Shown here in pieces: positions 56,319 to 64,000 of a stretch of DNA of 64,000 nt (position 1 is the stretch's first letter; each line of letters begins with the position of its first letter). The DNA lies in contig NZ_JAMJPK010000001.1 of NCBI RefSeq assembly GCF_023554995.1, positions 310,001 through 374,000 of the forward strand, given 5' to 3'. This DNA is from Halomonas gemina. Lineage in GTDB: Bacteria; Pseudomonadota; Gammaproteobacteria; Pseudomonadales; Halomonadaceae. The notes under the pieces are model-generated. The model saw nothing but the letters and a program-made list of their open reading frames with translations. It was not told the DNA's origin and searched no databases. The position numbers and the translations under genes were made by a program.

Positions 56319-57641
56319 ATGACGACCCCCCTTGCCTGTGTCCGTGAGCTCGCCCAGCGACTGGACGGCCGCGCCAGCGACCATGACGCCCTGCTGGAGC
56401 GGGTCGGCGAGCGCCCCTTCGTGCTGCTCGGCGAGGCCTCCCACGGCACGGCCGAGTTCTATCGCCTGCGCGCGGAGATCAGCCGTCGGCTGATCGAGGA
56501 GAAGGGCTTCGAGGCGGTGCTGGTGGAGGCCGACTGGCCCGATGCCCTGCGTCTCGACCGCCACGTGCGTGGCGCGGGCGAGGACTCCCTGGACGAGGCC
56601 TTCGCGGACTTCCAGCGTTTCCCCCACTGGATGTGGTGCAACCATGAGGTGCGCGACTTCATCGCCTGGCTGCGTCGGCACAACGCCCGCCAGCCGTTGG
56701 CGCAGAAGGCCGGCTTTTACGGGATGGACCTCTACAGCCTGCACCGCTCGGCCGAGGCGGTGATCGACTACCTGGCAGGCGTTGACCCCGAGCAGGCCGA
56801 GGTGGCCCGCCGCGGCTATGCCTGTCTCGACCATCGCGGCGATCCCTTCCACTACGGGCGCAACGTGGCTTTCGGCCTGAGCCCCTCCTGCGAGCGGGCT
56901 TCCGTGGGCCTGCAGGTCCGGCTGATGGAGCGTGCCGCCGCCTACCTGGAGGCGGATGGGCGCCGGGCCGTCGACGAGCAGTTCTTCGCCGAGCAGAACG
57001 CCCGGGTGGTGGTCAATGCCGAGGCCTACTACCGGGCCATGTTCGGCGCCCGGGTGGATACCTGGAACCTGCGCGACGACCACATGACCGAGACCCTCGC
57101 CGAGCTGCATGACCACCTGCGCCGACAGGGGGGACGTGGCAAGGTGGTGGTGTGGGCCCACAACTCCCACCTGGGCGACGCTCGGGCCACCGAGATGGGC
57201 TGGCGCCAAGGGCAGCACAACGTCGGCCAGCTGGCGCGCCGACGGTTCGGGGACGAGCAGGTGATGCTGGTGGGCTTCACCACCCATACCGGCCATGTCA
57301 CGGCCGCCCGCGACTGGGACGGGCCCGCCGAGCACCGTTGGGTACGCCCCTCGCTAGAGGGCAGCGTCGAGCGGCTCTTCCACCACAGTGGGCTCGACCG
57401 CTTCTTCCTGCCCCTTTCGCCGGCGCGGGCCGAGCCCCTCTCGGCCAGCCTTCTGGAGCGGGCGATCGGGGTGATCTATCGCCCGGAGACCGAGCGTGCC
57501 AGCCACTATTTCCTCACCTGCCTGGCCGAGCAGTTCGATGCGCTCTACCACCTGGACGAGACCACCGCCGTCGAGCCGCTGGAGCCGGGACCCGGCTGGC
57601 AGCGCGAGGCCATCCCTGATACCTACCCCTTCGGCGTCTGA
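56319..57641 (+). CDS. Erythromycin-esterase-family protein
   Basis: A 440-residue cytoplasmic protein. The family core LLGEASHGTAEFYRLR carries the catalytic His/Glu region, followed by FEAVLVEADWPDALRLDRHV, FYGMDLYSL and VVVWAHNSHLGDARATEM. Chromosomal members are common next to stress and envelope genes, and most have no proven macrolide activity. GGAGG seven bases before the ATG decides the start. It converges on the ftsH-like gene. Confidence 0.85.
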   Translation: MTTPLACVRELAQRLDGRASDHDALLERVGERPFVLLGEASHGTAEFYRLRAEISRRLIEEKGFEAVLVEADWPDALRLDRHVRGAGEDSLDEAFADFQRFPHWMWCNHEVRDFIAWLRRHNARQPLAQKAGFYGMDLYSLHRSAEAVIDYLAGVDPEQAEVARRGYACLDHRGDPFHYGRNVAFGLSPSCERASVGLQVRLMERAAAYLEADGRRAVDEQFFAEQNARVVVNAEAYYRAMFGARVDTWNLRDDHMTETLAELHDHLRRQGGRGKVVVWAHNSHLGDARATEMGWRQGQHNVGQLARRRFGDEQVMLVGFTTHTGHVTAARDWDGPAEHRWVRPSLEGSVERLFHHSGLDRFFLPLSPARAEPLSASLLERAIGVIYRPETERASHYFLTCLAEQFDALYHLDETTAVEPLEPGPGWQREAIPDTYPFGV

Positions 57642-57661
57642 GGCGCTTGGCGCGGGGGGCG

Positions 57662-59500
57662 TCAAGGGTGTTCTTCGGAGGGAGAGCCGGCGGGCAGCGA
57701 CGGCTTCATCGCCGGGAACTCGTCGGCGGTCAGCGTCTCCCGCTCGAGCAGCAGGGCGGCGCCAGCCTCGAGGTCCTGGCGACGGGCGGCCAGGGTCTCC
57801 CGGGCGAGGGTGTAGGCCTCGTCGACCAGCTGGCGCACGGCGAGGTCGATCTCCCGCGCGGTGGCCTCGGCGTAGTCATGTCGCTGGCTGGTGCCGTAGA
57901 CGTCACCCAGAAAGGCCTGGCGGTCCTTCTCGTAGACCACCTGGCCGGCCTCGTCCGCCATGCCGAAGCGGGTCGCCATGTCACGGGCGATCTCGGTGAC
58001 CTTGGCCAGGTCGTCGGCGGCGCCGGTGGAGATCTCGTCGAAGATTAGCCGTTCGGCGGCGCGGCCGCCCATCAGCACGGCCATGCGGTATTTCAGGTCG
58101 CTGACGGTCTGCAGGAAGCGGTCCTCGGTGGGCCGCTGGATGGTGTAGCCCAGTGCGCCGACGCCGCGGGGGATGATCGAGACCTTGTGCACAGGGTCCA
58201 TGCCCGGCAGGGAGGCGGCCACCAGGGCGTGACCCATCTCGTGGTGGGCGACGACGGTGCGTTCGTGGTCGTTGAGCAGGCGGCTCTTCTTCTCGAGGCC
58301 CGCGACGATGCGCTCGATGGCGTTGGTGAAGTCCTCCATGGCCACCTCCTCGCTGTCCCGGCGGGTGGCGAGCAGGGCGGCCTCGTTGACCAGATTGGCG
58401 AGGTCGGCCCCGGTGAAGCCGGGGGTCAGCGAGGCGATATGGTCAAGGTCCACGTCGGCGGCCAGCGAGCGGATCCGGCCGATGTGCACCTCGAGGATCT
58501 GCAGGCGTCCCTTGCGTTCGGGGCGGTCGACCAGCACCTGGCGGTCGAAGCGGCCGGCACGCAGCAGGGCCGGGTCGAGGATCTCCGGCCGGTTGGTGGC
58601 GGCCAGCAGCACGATGCCCGTGGAGGGGTCGAAGCCGTCGAGCTCGGCGAGCAGCTGGTTGAGGGTCTGCTCCTTCTCGTCCTGGCCGCTCATCACGCTC
58701 GGTCCCCGGGCGCGGCCCAGGGCATCGAGCTCGTCGATGAAGATGATGCACGGCTTGGCCTTGCCGGCCTGCTCGAAGAGGTCGCGGACCCGCGCGGCCC
58801 CGACTCCGACGAACATCTCGACGAACTCCGAGCCGGAAATGGAGAAGAAGGGCACCCCGGCTTCCCCCGCCACGGCCCGCGCCAGCAGCGTCTTGCCGGT
58901 ACCCGGTGGGCCGACCAGCAGGATGCCCTTGGGGATATGGGCACCCAGCCGGCCGTAGCGCTCGGGGTCGCGCAGGAAGGCCACCACCTCCTGGAGCTCG
59001 CTCTTGGCCTCGTCGACCCCGGCGACATCCTCGAAGGTCACCTTGGTGGAAGTCTCCACGTAGACCTTGGCCTTGGACTTGCCGATGGACATCATCCCGC
59101 CGATCCCGCCGCCACCGGTCATCCGGCGGATCAGCAACGACCAGATCGCGAACAACAGCACCAGCGGCAGGAACCAGGAGAGCAGGACGGTCAGGAAGGG
59201 GCTCTTCGGCCTGCCGTTGAAGGTGACGTCATGCTGCGCCAGCTGGTCGGCCAGGTCAGGCGCGACGCGATTGGTGGTGAAGGCGGTGCGGCCGTCGGGC
59301 TGAGGGGCGGTGAAGGTGCCGGTGATTCGGTCGTCGCCGACCTGCACCTCGGCGATCCGACCCTCCTCCAGCAGCCGGGTGAATTCCGAGTAGGGGATGG
59401 GTTCGGTGGTCTGCCAGTTCTGGTATACGTTCTGGAAGGTCAGGAAGAGCATCACGGCGATGATCGCGTAGATCACGTTGAAGCGGTGATTGGGTTCCAT
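57662..59500 (-). CDS. ftsH: FtsH-type ATP-dependent membrane zinc protease
   Basis: Membrane-anchored AAA+ protease of 612 residues that degrades misfolded or short-lived membrane and cytosolic proteins. Two helices flank a periplasmic domain (about 8-26 and 103-124). Walker A is GPPGTGKT (197-204), Walker B is FIDELDA (254-260), and the second region of homology is [20 protein letters not shown]. The zinc motif is HEMGH (420-424). It is not next to rlmE, the usual partner of housekeeping ftsH, so it is likely a paralogue. Start MEPNHRF was chosen behind GAGGAG. Confidence 0.93.
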   Translation of the reverse strand: MEPNHRFNVIYAIIAVMLFLTFQNVYQNWQTTEPIPYSEFTRLLEEGRIAEVQVGDDRITGTFTAPQPDGRTAFTTNRVAPDLADQLAQHDVTFNGRPKSPFLTVLLSWFLPLVLLFAIWSLLIRRMTGGGGIGGMMSIGKSKAKVYVETSTKVTFEDVAGVDEAKSELQEVVAFLRDPERYGRLGAHIPKGILLVGPPGTGKTLLARAVAGEAGVPFFSISGSEFVEMFVGVGAARVRDLFEQAGKAKPCIIFIDELDALGRARGPSVMSGQDEKEQTLNQLLAELDGFDPSTGIVLLAATNRPEILDPALLRAGRFDRQVLVDRPERKGRLQILEVHIGRIRSLAADVDLDHIASLTPGFTGADLANLVNEAALLATRRDSEEVAMEDFTNAIERIVAGLEKKSRLLNDHERTVVAHHEMGHALVAASLPGMDPVHKVSIIPRGVGALGYTIQRPTEDRFLQTVSDLKYRMAVLMGGRAAERLIFDEISTGAADDLAKVTEIARDMATRFGMADEAGQVVYEKDRQAFLGDVYGTSQRHDYAEATAREIDLAVRQLVDEAYTLARETLAARRQDLEAGAALLLERETLTADEFPAMKPSLPAGSPSEEHP

Positions 59501-59680
59501 GCCGGCTCCTCGTCCCATGGCCGTGGCGGAGGGCACCGTGATGCCCCGATGATGGCCTTCAGTGTAGGTCACGCCCGGCAGGCGGGGTGGTCCCGGAACA
59601 TGCCGGCCCTTGAAGTCGGGCATCGACCGCAGCACTTAAGGGGAAGACGCAATGACAACATGGCACGCGAAGGAGATCCC

Positions 59681-60490
59681 ATGAGCACCTCGACACTGCC
59701 CAATCCCGGCCTCGGTACCTTCCGCCTCAAGGGCGACACCCTCAAGCGGGTGATCCACGAAGCGCTGGCGCTGGGGTTCCGCCACATCGACACCGCCCAG
59801 ATGTACGACAACGAGCAGGACGTGGGTGCCGCCCTCGCCGAGAGCGAGGTGCCCCGGGAGGATCTCTTCCTCACCACCAAGGTGTGGCACGACCGCCTCG
59901 CGCCCGCGTCCCTCAAGGCCAGCGTCCGGGAGAGCCTGGAGAAGCTCGGCACCGATTACGTCGACCTGCTGCTGATCCACTGGCCCTCGCCGGACGACGC
60001 CGTGCCCATGGCCGACTACCTGACGGCCCTGCGCGAGGTGCAGCAGGCCGGCCAGGCCCGCCACATCGGCGTCTCCAACTTCACCAACGCCCAGCTCGAC
60101 CGAGCCCTGGAGATCCTCGGCCCGGAGGCGCTGCTGACCAACCAGGTCGAGGTCCACCCCTTCCTGCAGAACCGTGCGGTGGTCGAGCACTGCCAGGCGC
60201 GCGGCCTGACCGTGACCGGCTACATGCCGCTGGCCGTGGGCAGGGTGCTGGAGGATGCGACCCTGAAGCGTATCGCCGAGACCCATGGCGCGACGCCGGC
60301 CCAGGTGGCCCTGGCCTGGACCCGGGCCCGCGGGGTGGTGACCATCCCGTCCTCCACGAAGCGGGATCACTTGGCGGGCAACCTGGCGGCCCTCGACCTC
60401 GAGCTCAGTGACGGTGAGCTCGAGGCCATCGCAGGCCTGGAACGCGACGAGCGCATCGCCGACCCGGACTTCGCCCCGGCATGGGACTGA
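59681..60490 (+). CDS. dkgB: Aldo/keto reductase, DkgB type
   Basis: NADPH-dependent reductase of 269 residues (267 in E. coli DkgB), acting on 2,5-diketogluconate, methylglyoxal or related carbonyls. The catalytic set is visible: Asp and Tyr in HIDTAQMYDNE, Lys in LTTKVWHD and His in LLIHWPSP. Cofactor-binding IPSSTKRDHLAGNL closes the barrel. AGGAG precedes the ATG. It is divergent from the ftsH-like gene, across 180 bases that must hold both promoters. Confidence 0.87.
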   Translation: MSTSTLPNPGLGTFRLKGDTLKRVIHEALALGFRHIDTAQMYDNEQDVGAALAESEVPREDLFLTTKVWHDRLAPASLKASVRESLEKLGTDYVDLLLIHWPSPDDAVPMADYLTALREVQQAGQARHIGVSNFTNAQLDRALEILGPEALLTNQVEVHPFLQNRAVVEHCQARGLTVTGYMPLAVGRVLEDATLKRIAETHGATPAQVALAWTRARGVVTIPSSTKRDHLAGNLAALDLELSDGELEAIAGLERDERIADPDFAPAWD

Positions 60491-60635
60491 GCCCCGCCCA
60501 CCGTCCGCTGGTAGCCTGGCAAATGCCGGGGAGATCATCGCCGTAGGCGTTCGCTGGGCGGGGGGGGCCAGCAGGCGGCTAGACTGCAGGAATGTCCCGG
60601 CAGGCTTTCTGTCGTTCAGGCCGAAGAGGGTGGGT

Positions 60636-61244
60636 ATGTCGCGTTCATTCACGGCGGTTGCTCTGGCACCGCGCCGGCGACCCGGGCTCGAGCGCTGGAT
60701 ACCTTCCTCGTGGCGATGCCGGCGTGCGAGCCGGCTGCTTTGCGCCATGCTGCTGCTGGCCGTTCCCCTCCCTGCGCCGGCGGCACCCGCTCTCCCCGAT
60801 GCCAGGCCGCCCCCTTCCCTCGAGCCCCTGGTCAGGGAGTTGAGTGGCTGGCTCGCCGCGCGAACGGCCTACCGCGAACCACCGATACCCGGGATCCTGT
60901 TCGAGAGCCAGTCACGGCTTCAGCAGCGATGCTTTCCCGATTTCCCCGAGCCACTGGCCACCCTGCTCAAGGGGGCCTATGATCCTGCCGAGGGCATCCT
61001 CTACCTTGATATCGATTTCGATAGTGACGATCTGGTCGACCGGAGCTATCTGCTTCACGAGCTGGTCCACCATTTCCAGGTCCACAATCGGGAAGATACC
61101 GGCGTCCGGAGCCGGGGCCTCCTCGAGGGGGAAGCCTACCGGCTGCAACTGCGCTGGCTCGCCGAAGCAGGGGTCCAGGATCCCCTGGTGACGCTGGGTA
61201 TCGATGAAAAGACCCTGCTCATCATCGAACGTTGCCCCAGATAG
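60636..61244 (+). CDS. Secreted protein with HExxH motif (DUF6647-like)
   Basis: A 202-residue protein. After a basic start and a hydrophobic signal segment (about 32-50, AMLLLAVPLPAPAAPA) the mature part contains HELVHHFQ (His141, Glu142, His145) and a possible third ligand in RGLLEGEAYRLQ. This is the pattern of gluzincin-like metallopeptidases. The region ILYLDIDFDSDD lies just before it. The start was set at the ATG behind GAGGG. No substrate is known. It may trim secreted or envelope proteins, or be a non-peptidase metal protein. Confidence 0.65.
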   Translation: MSRSFTAVALAPRRRPGLERWIPSSWRCRRASRLLCAMLLLAVPLPAPAAPALPDARPPPSLEPLVRELSGWLAARTAYREPPIPGILFESQSRLQQRCFPDFPEPLATLLKGAYDPAEGILYLDIDFDSDDLVDRSYLLHELVHHFQVHNREDTGVRSRGLLEGEAYRLQLRWLAEAGVQDPLVTLGIDEKTLLIIERCPR

Positions 61245-61360
61245 GGGGGCGAGTGCTGAGGCCGTGTCCACGGGCTGAACGGGATGCAGAGCCACGGGCT
61301 GACGCGGTATCATGTCGACCTTTCGAGATCCCATTCGAGTCCTGACCAGGCACCGCATTG

Positions 61361-62950
61361 ATGTCAAACCCCACCCTGGCCCGTGAAGTCGGGCTTCGAC
61401 GTACCTTCGCGATCATCTCGCACCCCGACGCCGGCAAGACCACCATCACCGAGAAGATGCTGCTGTTCGGCAATGCCATCCAGATGGCCGGCTCGGTGAA
61501 GAGCAAGCGCAACGACCGCCATGCCACCTCCGACTGGATGAAGATGGAGCAGGAACGCGGTATCTCGGTGACCACCTCGGTGATGCAGTTCCCCTATGGC
61601 GGGCGCATCGTCAACCTGCTCGACACCCCCGGCCACGAGGACTTCTCTGAGGATACCTACCGCACCCTGACCGCGGTGGACTCGGCGCTGATGGTGATCG
61701 ACGGCGCCAAGGGTGTCGAGGCGCGGACCATCAAGCTGATGGAGGTGTGTCGCCTGCGCACCACGCCGATCCTCACCTTCATCAACAAGATGGACCGCGA
61801 CGTCCGCGACCCCGTCGAGGTGATGGACGAGGTCGAGGAGGTGCTCGACATCCAGTGTGCCCCCATGACCTGGCCGATCGGCATGGGCCGTCACTTCAAG
61901 GGCGTCTACCATCTCTACAACGACGTGATCCACCTCTATACCCAGGGGCAGGGCAGCCGGATCCCCGATGACCGGCGCATCGAGGGGCTCGACAATCCCG
62001 AGGTAGATGCGGTGCTCGGCGAGGAGCAGGCCGAGGAGCTGCGCATGGAGGTTGAACTGGTGCGGGGCGCCTCCCACGAATTCGACCACGACGCCTACCT
62101 GCGGGGCGAGCTGTCACCGGTCTACTTCGGGACCGCCATGGGCAACTTCGGGGTGCGCGAGATGCTCGACGGCTTCGTCGAGTATGCGCCCCCGCCCCAG
62201 CCGCGCGAGACCGACACCCGCACCGTCGAGCCGGATGACGAGCGCCTCACCGGTTTCGTCTTCAAGATCCAGGCCAACATGGACCCCAACCACCGCGACC
62301 GCATCGCCTTCCTGCGGGTCTGCTCGGGCAAGTACGAGAAGAACATGAAGATGCGCCACGTGCGCATCGGCAAGGACGTCAAGATCGCCGATGCCCTGAC
62401 CTTCATGGCGTCGGATCGCTCCCAGGTGGAGGAGGCCTGGCCCGGCGACATCATCGGCCTGCACAACCACGGCACCATCCAGATCGGCGACACCTTCACC
62501 CAGGGTGAGGACATGCGCTTCACCGGCATCCCGCACTTCGCCCCGGAGCTGTTCAAGCGGGTGCGCCTCAAGGACCCGCTGAAGATGAAGGCGCTGCAGA
62601 AGGGCCTTCAGCAGCTCTCCGAGGAGGGCGCCACCCAGGTGTTCATGCCGCTGGACAACAACGATCTTATCCTCGGTGCCGTGGGTACCCTGCAGTTCGA
62701 CGTGGTGGCCCACCGCCTCAAGGAGGAGTACAAGGTGGAGGCAGTCTACGAGGGGGTGAACGTCAACACCGCCCGCTGGATCTACTGCGAGGATGCCAGG
62801 AAGCTCGAGGAGTTCAAGCGCAAGGCGAGCACCAACCTGGCGATCGACGGCGGTGGCTACCTGACCTACATAGCGCCGACCCGGGTCAACCTGCAGATGA
62901 CCCAGGAGCGCTGGCCGGAGATCCGCTTCCAGCCCACCCGCGAGCACTGA
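61361..62950 (+). CDS. prfC: Peptide chain release factor 3
   Basis: GTPase that removes RF1/RF2 after peptide release; 529 residues, the same as E. coli RF3. G1 is SHPDAGKTT, switch I/II regions include [12 protein letters not shown] and [13 protein letters not shown], and G4 is INKMDRD. The domain II and III segments ([15 protein letters not shown]) are well conserved. The ATG is directly preceded by TTG; a strong ribosome site is missing, so translation may be modest. Confidence 0.96.
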   Translation: MSNPTLAREVGLRRTFAIISHPDAGKTTITEKMLLFGNAIQMAGSVKSKRNDRHATSDWMKMEQERGISVTTSVMQFPYGGRIVNLLDTPGHEDFSEDTYRTLTAVDSALMVIDGAKGVEARTIKLMEVCRLRTTPILTFINKMDRDVRDPVEVMDEVEEVLDIQCAPMTWPIGMGRHFKGVYHLYNDVIHLYTQGQGSRIPDDRRIEGLDNPEVDAVLGEEQAEELRMEVELVRGASHEFDHDAYLRGELSPVYFGTAMGNFGVREMLDGFVEYAPPPQPRETDTRTVEPDDERLTGFVFKIQANMDPNHRDRIAFLRVCSGKYEKNMKMRHVRIGKDVKIADALTFMASDRSQVEEAWPGDIIGLHNHGTIQIGDTFTQGEDMRFTGIPHFAPELFKRVRLKDPLKMKALQKGLQQLSEEGATQVFMPLDNNDLILGAVGTLQFDVVAHRLKEEYKVEAVYEGVNVNTARWIYCEDARKLEEFKRKASTNLAIDGGGYLTYIAPTRVNLQMTQERWPEIRFQPTREH

Positions 62951-63133
62951 TCACCAAGCAGAATGGCACCCGGCCGAGCGGCGCCGGGGATAGCCCGAAG
63001 CGGAGGTCCTATGCCAGGGATGGCATCGGTAGCGTCCAGGGAGGGATTCACAGCGCCTCCGCGATGGTCCGGCACCCCGGGGGCTGTCGCCGGGAAAGCC
63101 GCGACTCGAAGCCTGCCAGCGGAGTAGCTATCG

Positions 63134-63892
63134 ATGCTGATCGATGCCCACTGCCATCTGGACTTCCCCGACTTCGATGCCGACCGCGAGGCGGTGATCG
63201 AACGGGCCAGGGTGGCGGGCGTCGTCCGTTTCGTCGTGCCGGGAACGACACGAGAGCGCTGGCCCACTGTGCTGGCGCTGGGCGAGCGCGACGACGTCAG
63301 CGTCTGCCTGGGGCTGCATCCCTACTTCATGGAGACGCATCGCGACGCGGACACTGAGGCCCTGGCGCGCGCGCTGGACGCGCATCCTGACGTGGTGGCG
63401 GTAGGCGAGTGCGGCATCGATGCACGCTTCGCCGAGACCCTCGGTGCCCAGTGGTCGCTCTTCGATGCCCAGCTCAGGCTGGCCAAGGAGCGCGAACTGC
63501 CGGTGGTGATCCACTGCGTGCGCGCCAACGACCAGCTGGCCAAGCGCCTTCGCCAGCTGGCGCTCCCCGCTGGCGGGCTGATCCATGCCTTCGCCGGCTC
63601 CCCCGAGCAGGCCCGGAAGTTCCTCGATCTCGGCTTCGTCGTCGGCCTGGGTGGCGCCGCCACCCATGAACGGGCGAAACGCCTGCAGCGGGCGGTGAAG
63701 AGCCTGCCCGATGACGGCTATGTGCTGGAGACCGACAGCCCCGACATGCCGCTGGCCGGCCACCGGGGCGAGCGCAACGAGCCGGCTCGGGTCGCCGAGG
63801 TCTGCCGGGTGGTGGCAGCGCTGCGAGGTCAGGCGGTGGAGCGGGTGGCCGAGGCAAGCACTACCACGGCCACCCGCCTGTTCGGCGGGTAG
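63134..63892 (+). CDS. TatD-family metal-dependent hydrolase (YjjV type)
   Basis: A 252-residue TIM-barrel hydrolase with TatD DNase features: metal-binding IDAHCHLD at the start, the central GECGID, VVIHCVRAND, LIHAFAGSPE and ETDSPDMPL. YjjV members are close to TatD nucleases, but their natural substrate is uncertain. It follows prfC by 183 bases with an independent GGAG ribosome site. Confidence 0.87.
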   Translation: MLIDAHCHLDFPDFDADREAVIERARVAGVVRFVVPGTTRERWPTVLALGERDDVSVCLGLHPYFMETHRDADTEALARALDAHPDVVAVGECGIDARFAETLGAQWSLFDAQLRLAKERELPVVIHCVRANDQLAKRLRQLALPAGGLIHAFAGSPEQARKFLDLGFVVGLGGAATHERAKRLQRAVKSLPDDGYVLETDSPDMPLAGHRGERNEPARVAEVCRVVAALRGQAVERVAEASTTTATRLFGG

Positions 63893-63893
63893 G

Positions 63894-64000
63894 CTATTCC
63901 CTGGCCGCAAGGCTCTCCGGGTCCAGTCGCTCGACGGGGTAGGGCAGCTTGAGCGGCTTGAGCTTCTGGCCGGCGCAGCGCAGCGGCAGGGCGGGTTCCC
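63894..64000 (-). CDS. C-terminal end of an unidentified gene cut by the window
   Basis: The minus strand reads EPALPLRCAGQKLKPLKLPY and then PVERLDPESLAARE before a TAG stop. The sequence is protein-like and the frame is open to the window edge. The family cannot be recognised from 34 residues. It converges on the TatD-family gene with one base between the two stops. Confidence 0.5.
   Translation of the reverse strand, partial: EPALPLRCAGQKLKPLKLPYPVERLDPESLAARE

Noticed and set aside
58187-60490. Very long plus-strand frame through the ftsH-like gene into dkgB
   Set aside because: The first 1.5 kb is antisense shadow of the protease gene, driven by high GC at third positions. Only the last 269 codons are real (dkgB).

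Overview
The window is about 64 kb of GC-rich (roughly two-thirds G+C in the genes), densely packed gammaproteobacterial chromosome. The content points to the Halomonadaceae (Halomonas-like): an aa3 oxidase cluster with a cytochrome c domain fused to subunit II, the thrS-infC-rpmI-rplT-pheS-pheT-ihfA block, DUF2909/DUF2970/DUF2489/DUF2788 proteins, RoxSR (RegBA-type) redox regulators, and genes for 3-hydroxybutyrate and acetoacetate use. The genus is an inference from gene content; no rRNA gene is present to confirm it.

Layout. 1-3.4 kb (minus): copper operon of a cupredoxin, an OmpR-type regulator, a sensor kinase and a multicopper oxidase cut by the window edge. 3.6-5.7 kb (minus): kdgK and a 2-hydroxyacid dehydrogenase gene, followed by the first 37 codons of a HAD phosphatase. 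5.8-6.5 kb: a 65-codon ORF resembling the start of a DUF1998/DrmA-type helicase, a run of 14 C, a terminator and tRNA-Pro(GGG). 6.6-7.7 kb: lrgAB. 8-16.7 kb: a phasin-like protein, DUF2970, then coxB-coxA-ctaG-coxC, DUF2909 (opposite strand), surf1, an unknown membrane-anchored protein, ctaA and ctaB. This forms a nearly complete aa3 oxidase plus haem A assembly unit. 16.8-20 kb: an SLC13-type transporter, DUF2489 and an OmpA-like lipoprotein.

20.2-27.3 kb: translation block with thrS, infC (apparently starting at AUC), rpmI, rplT, a strong terminator, pheS, pheT and ihfA. 27.4-31.2 kb: DUF2788, a MioC-like flavodoxin, a small membrane protein, a perfect 7-bp tandem repeat, ppnN and a LysR regulator. 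31.3-37.8 kb: the glycine cleavage system split between gcvH-gcvP (minus) and a Na+/alanine-glycine symporter with gcvT (plus). A 528-bp divergent region with a 16-bp palindrome separates them. 37.9-42.2 kb (minus): AlkB-like dioxygenase, PAP2 phosphatase, glycosyltransferase, NlpD-like lipoprotein and acyltransferase. 42.2-44.8 kb: LysR regulator divergent from scoAB, with five 12-bp repeats in the scoA leader. 45-49.8 kb: DUF1338-like protein, an ackA fragment behind a phosphotransacetylase, glutaredoxin, an inositol-monophosphatase relative, a lone HybE-like protein and 3-hydroxybutyrate dehydrogenase. 49.9-56.2 kb: roxSR divergent from an RND efflux pair. 56.3-64 kb: erythromycin-esterase-like protein, an FtsH-type protease, DkgB, a secreted HExxH protein, RF3, a TatD-family hydrolase and a cut gene at the edge.

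Links between regions. 3-Hydroxybutyrate dehydrogenase and ScoAB could carry ketone bodies or PHB breakdown products to acetoacetyl-CoA. RoxSR senses the redox state of the respiratory chain that the cox cluster feeds. No intact defence system, CRISPR array, prophage or insertion sequence is visible. The oddest material is a set of three short 5' gene remnants (HAD, helicase-like, ackA) and three simple-sequence repeats (G14, 7-bp x13, 12-bp x5) next to gene starts or ends.
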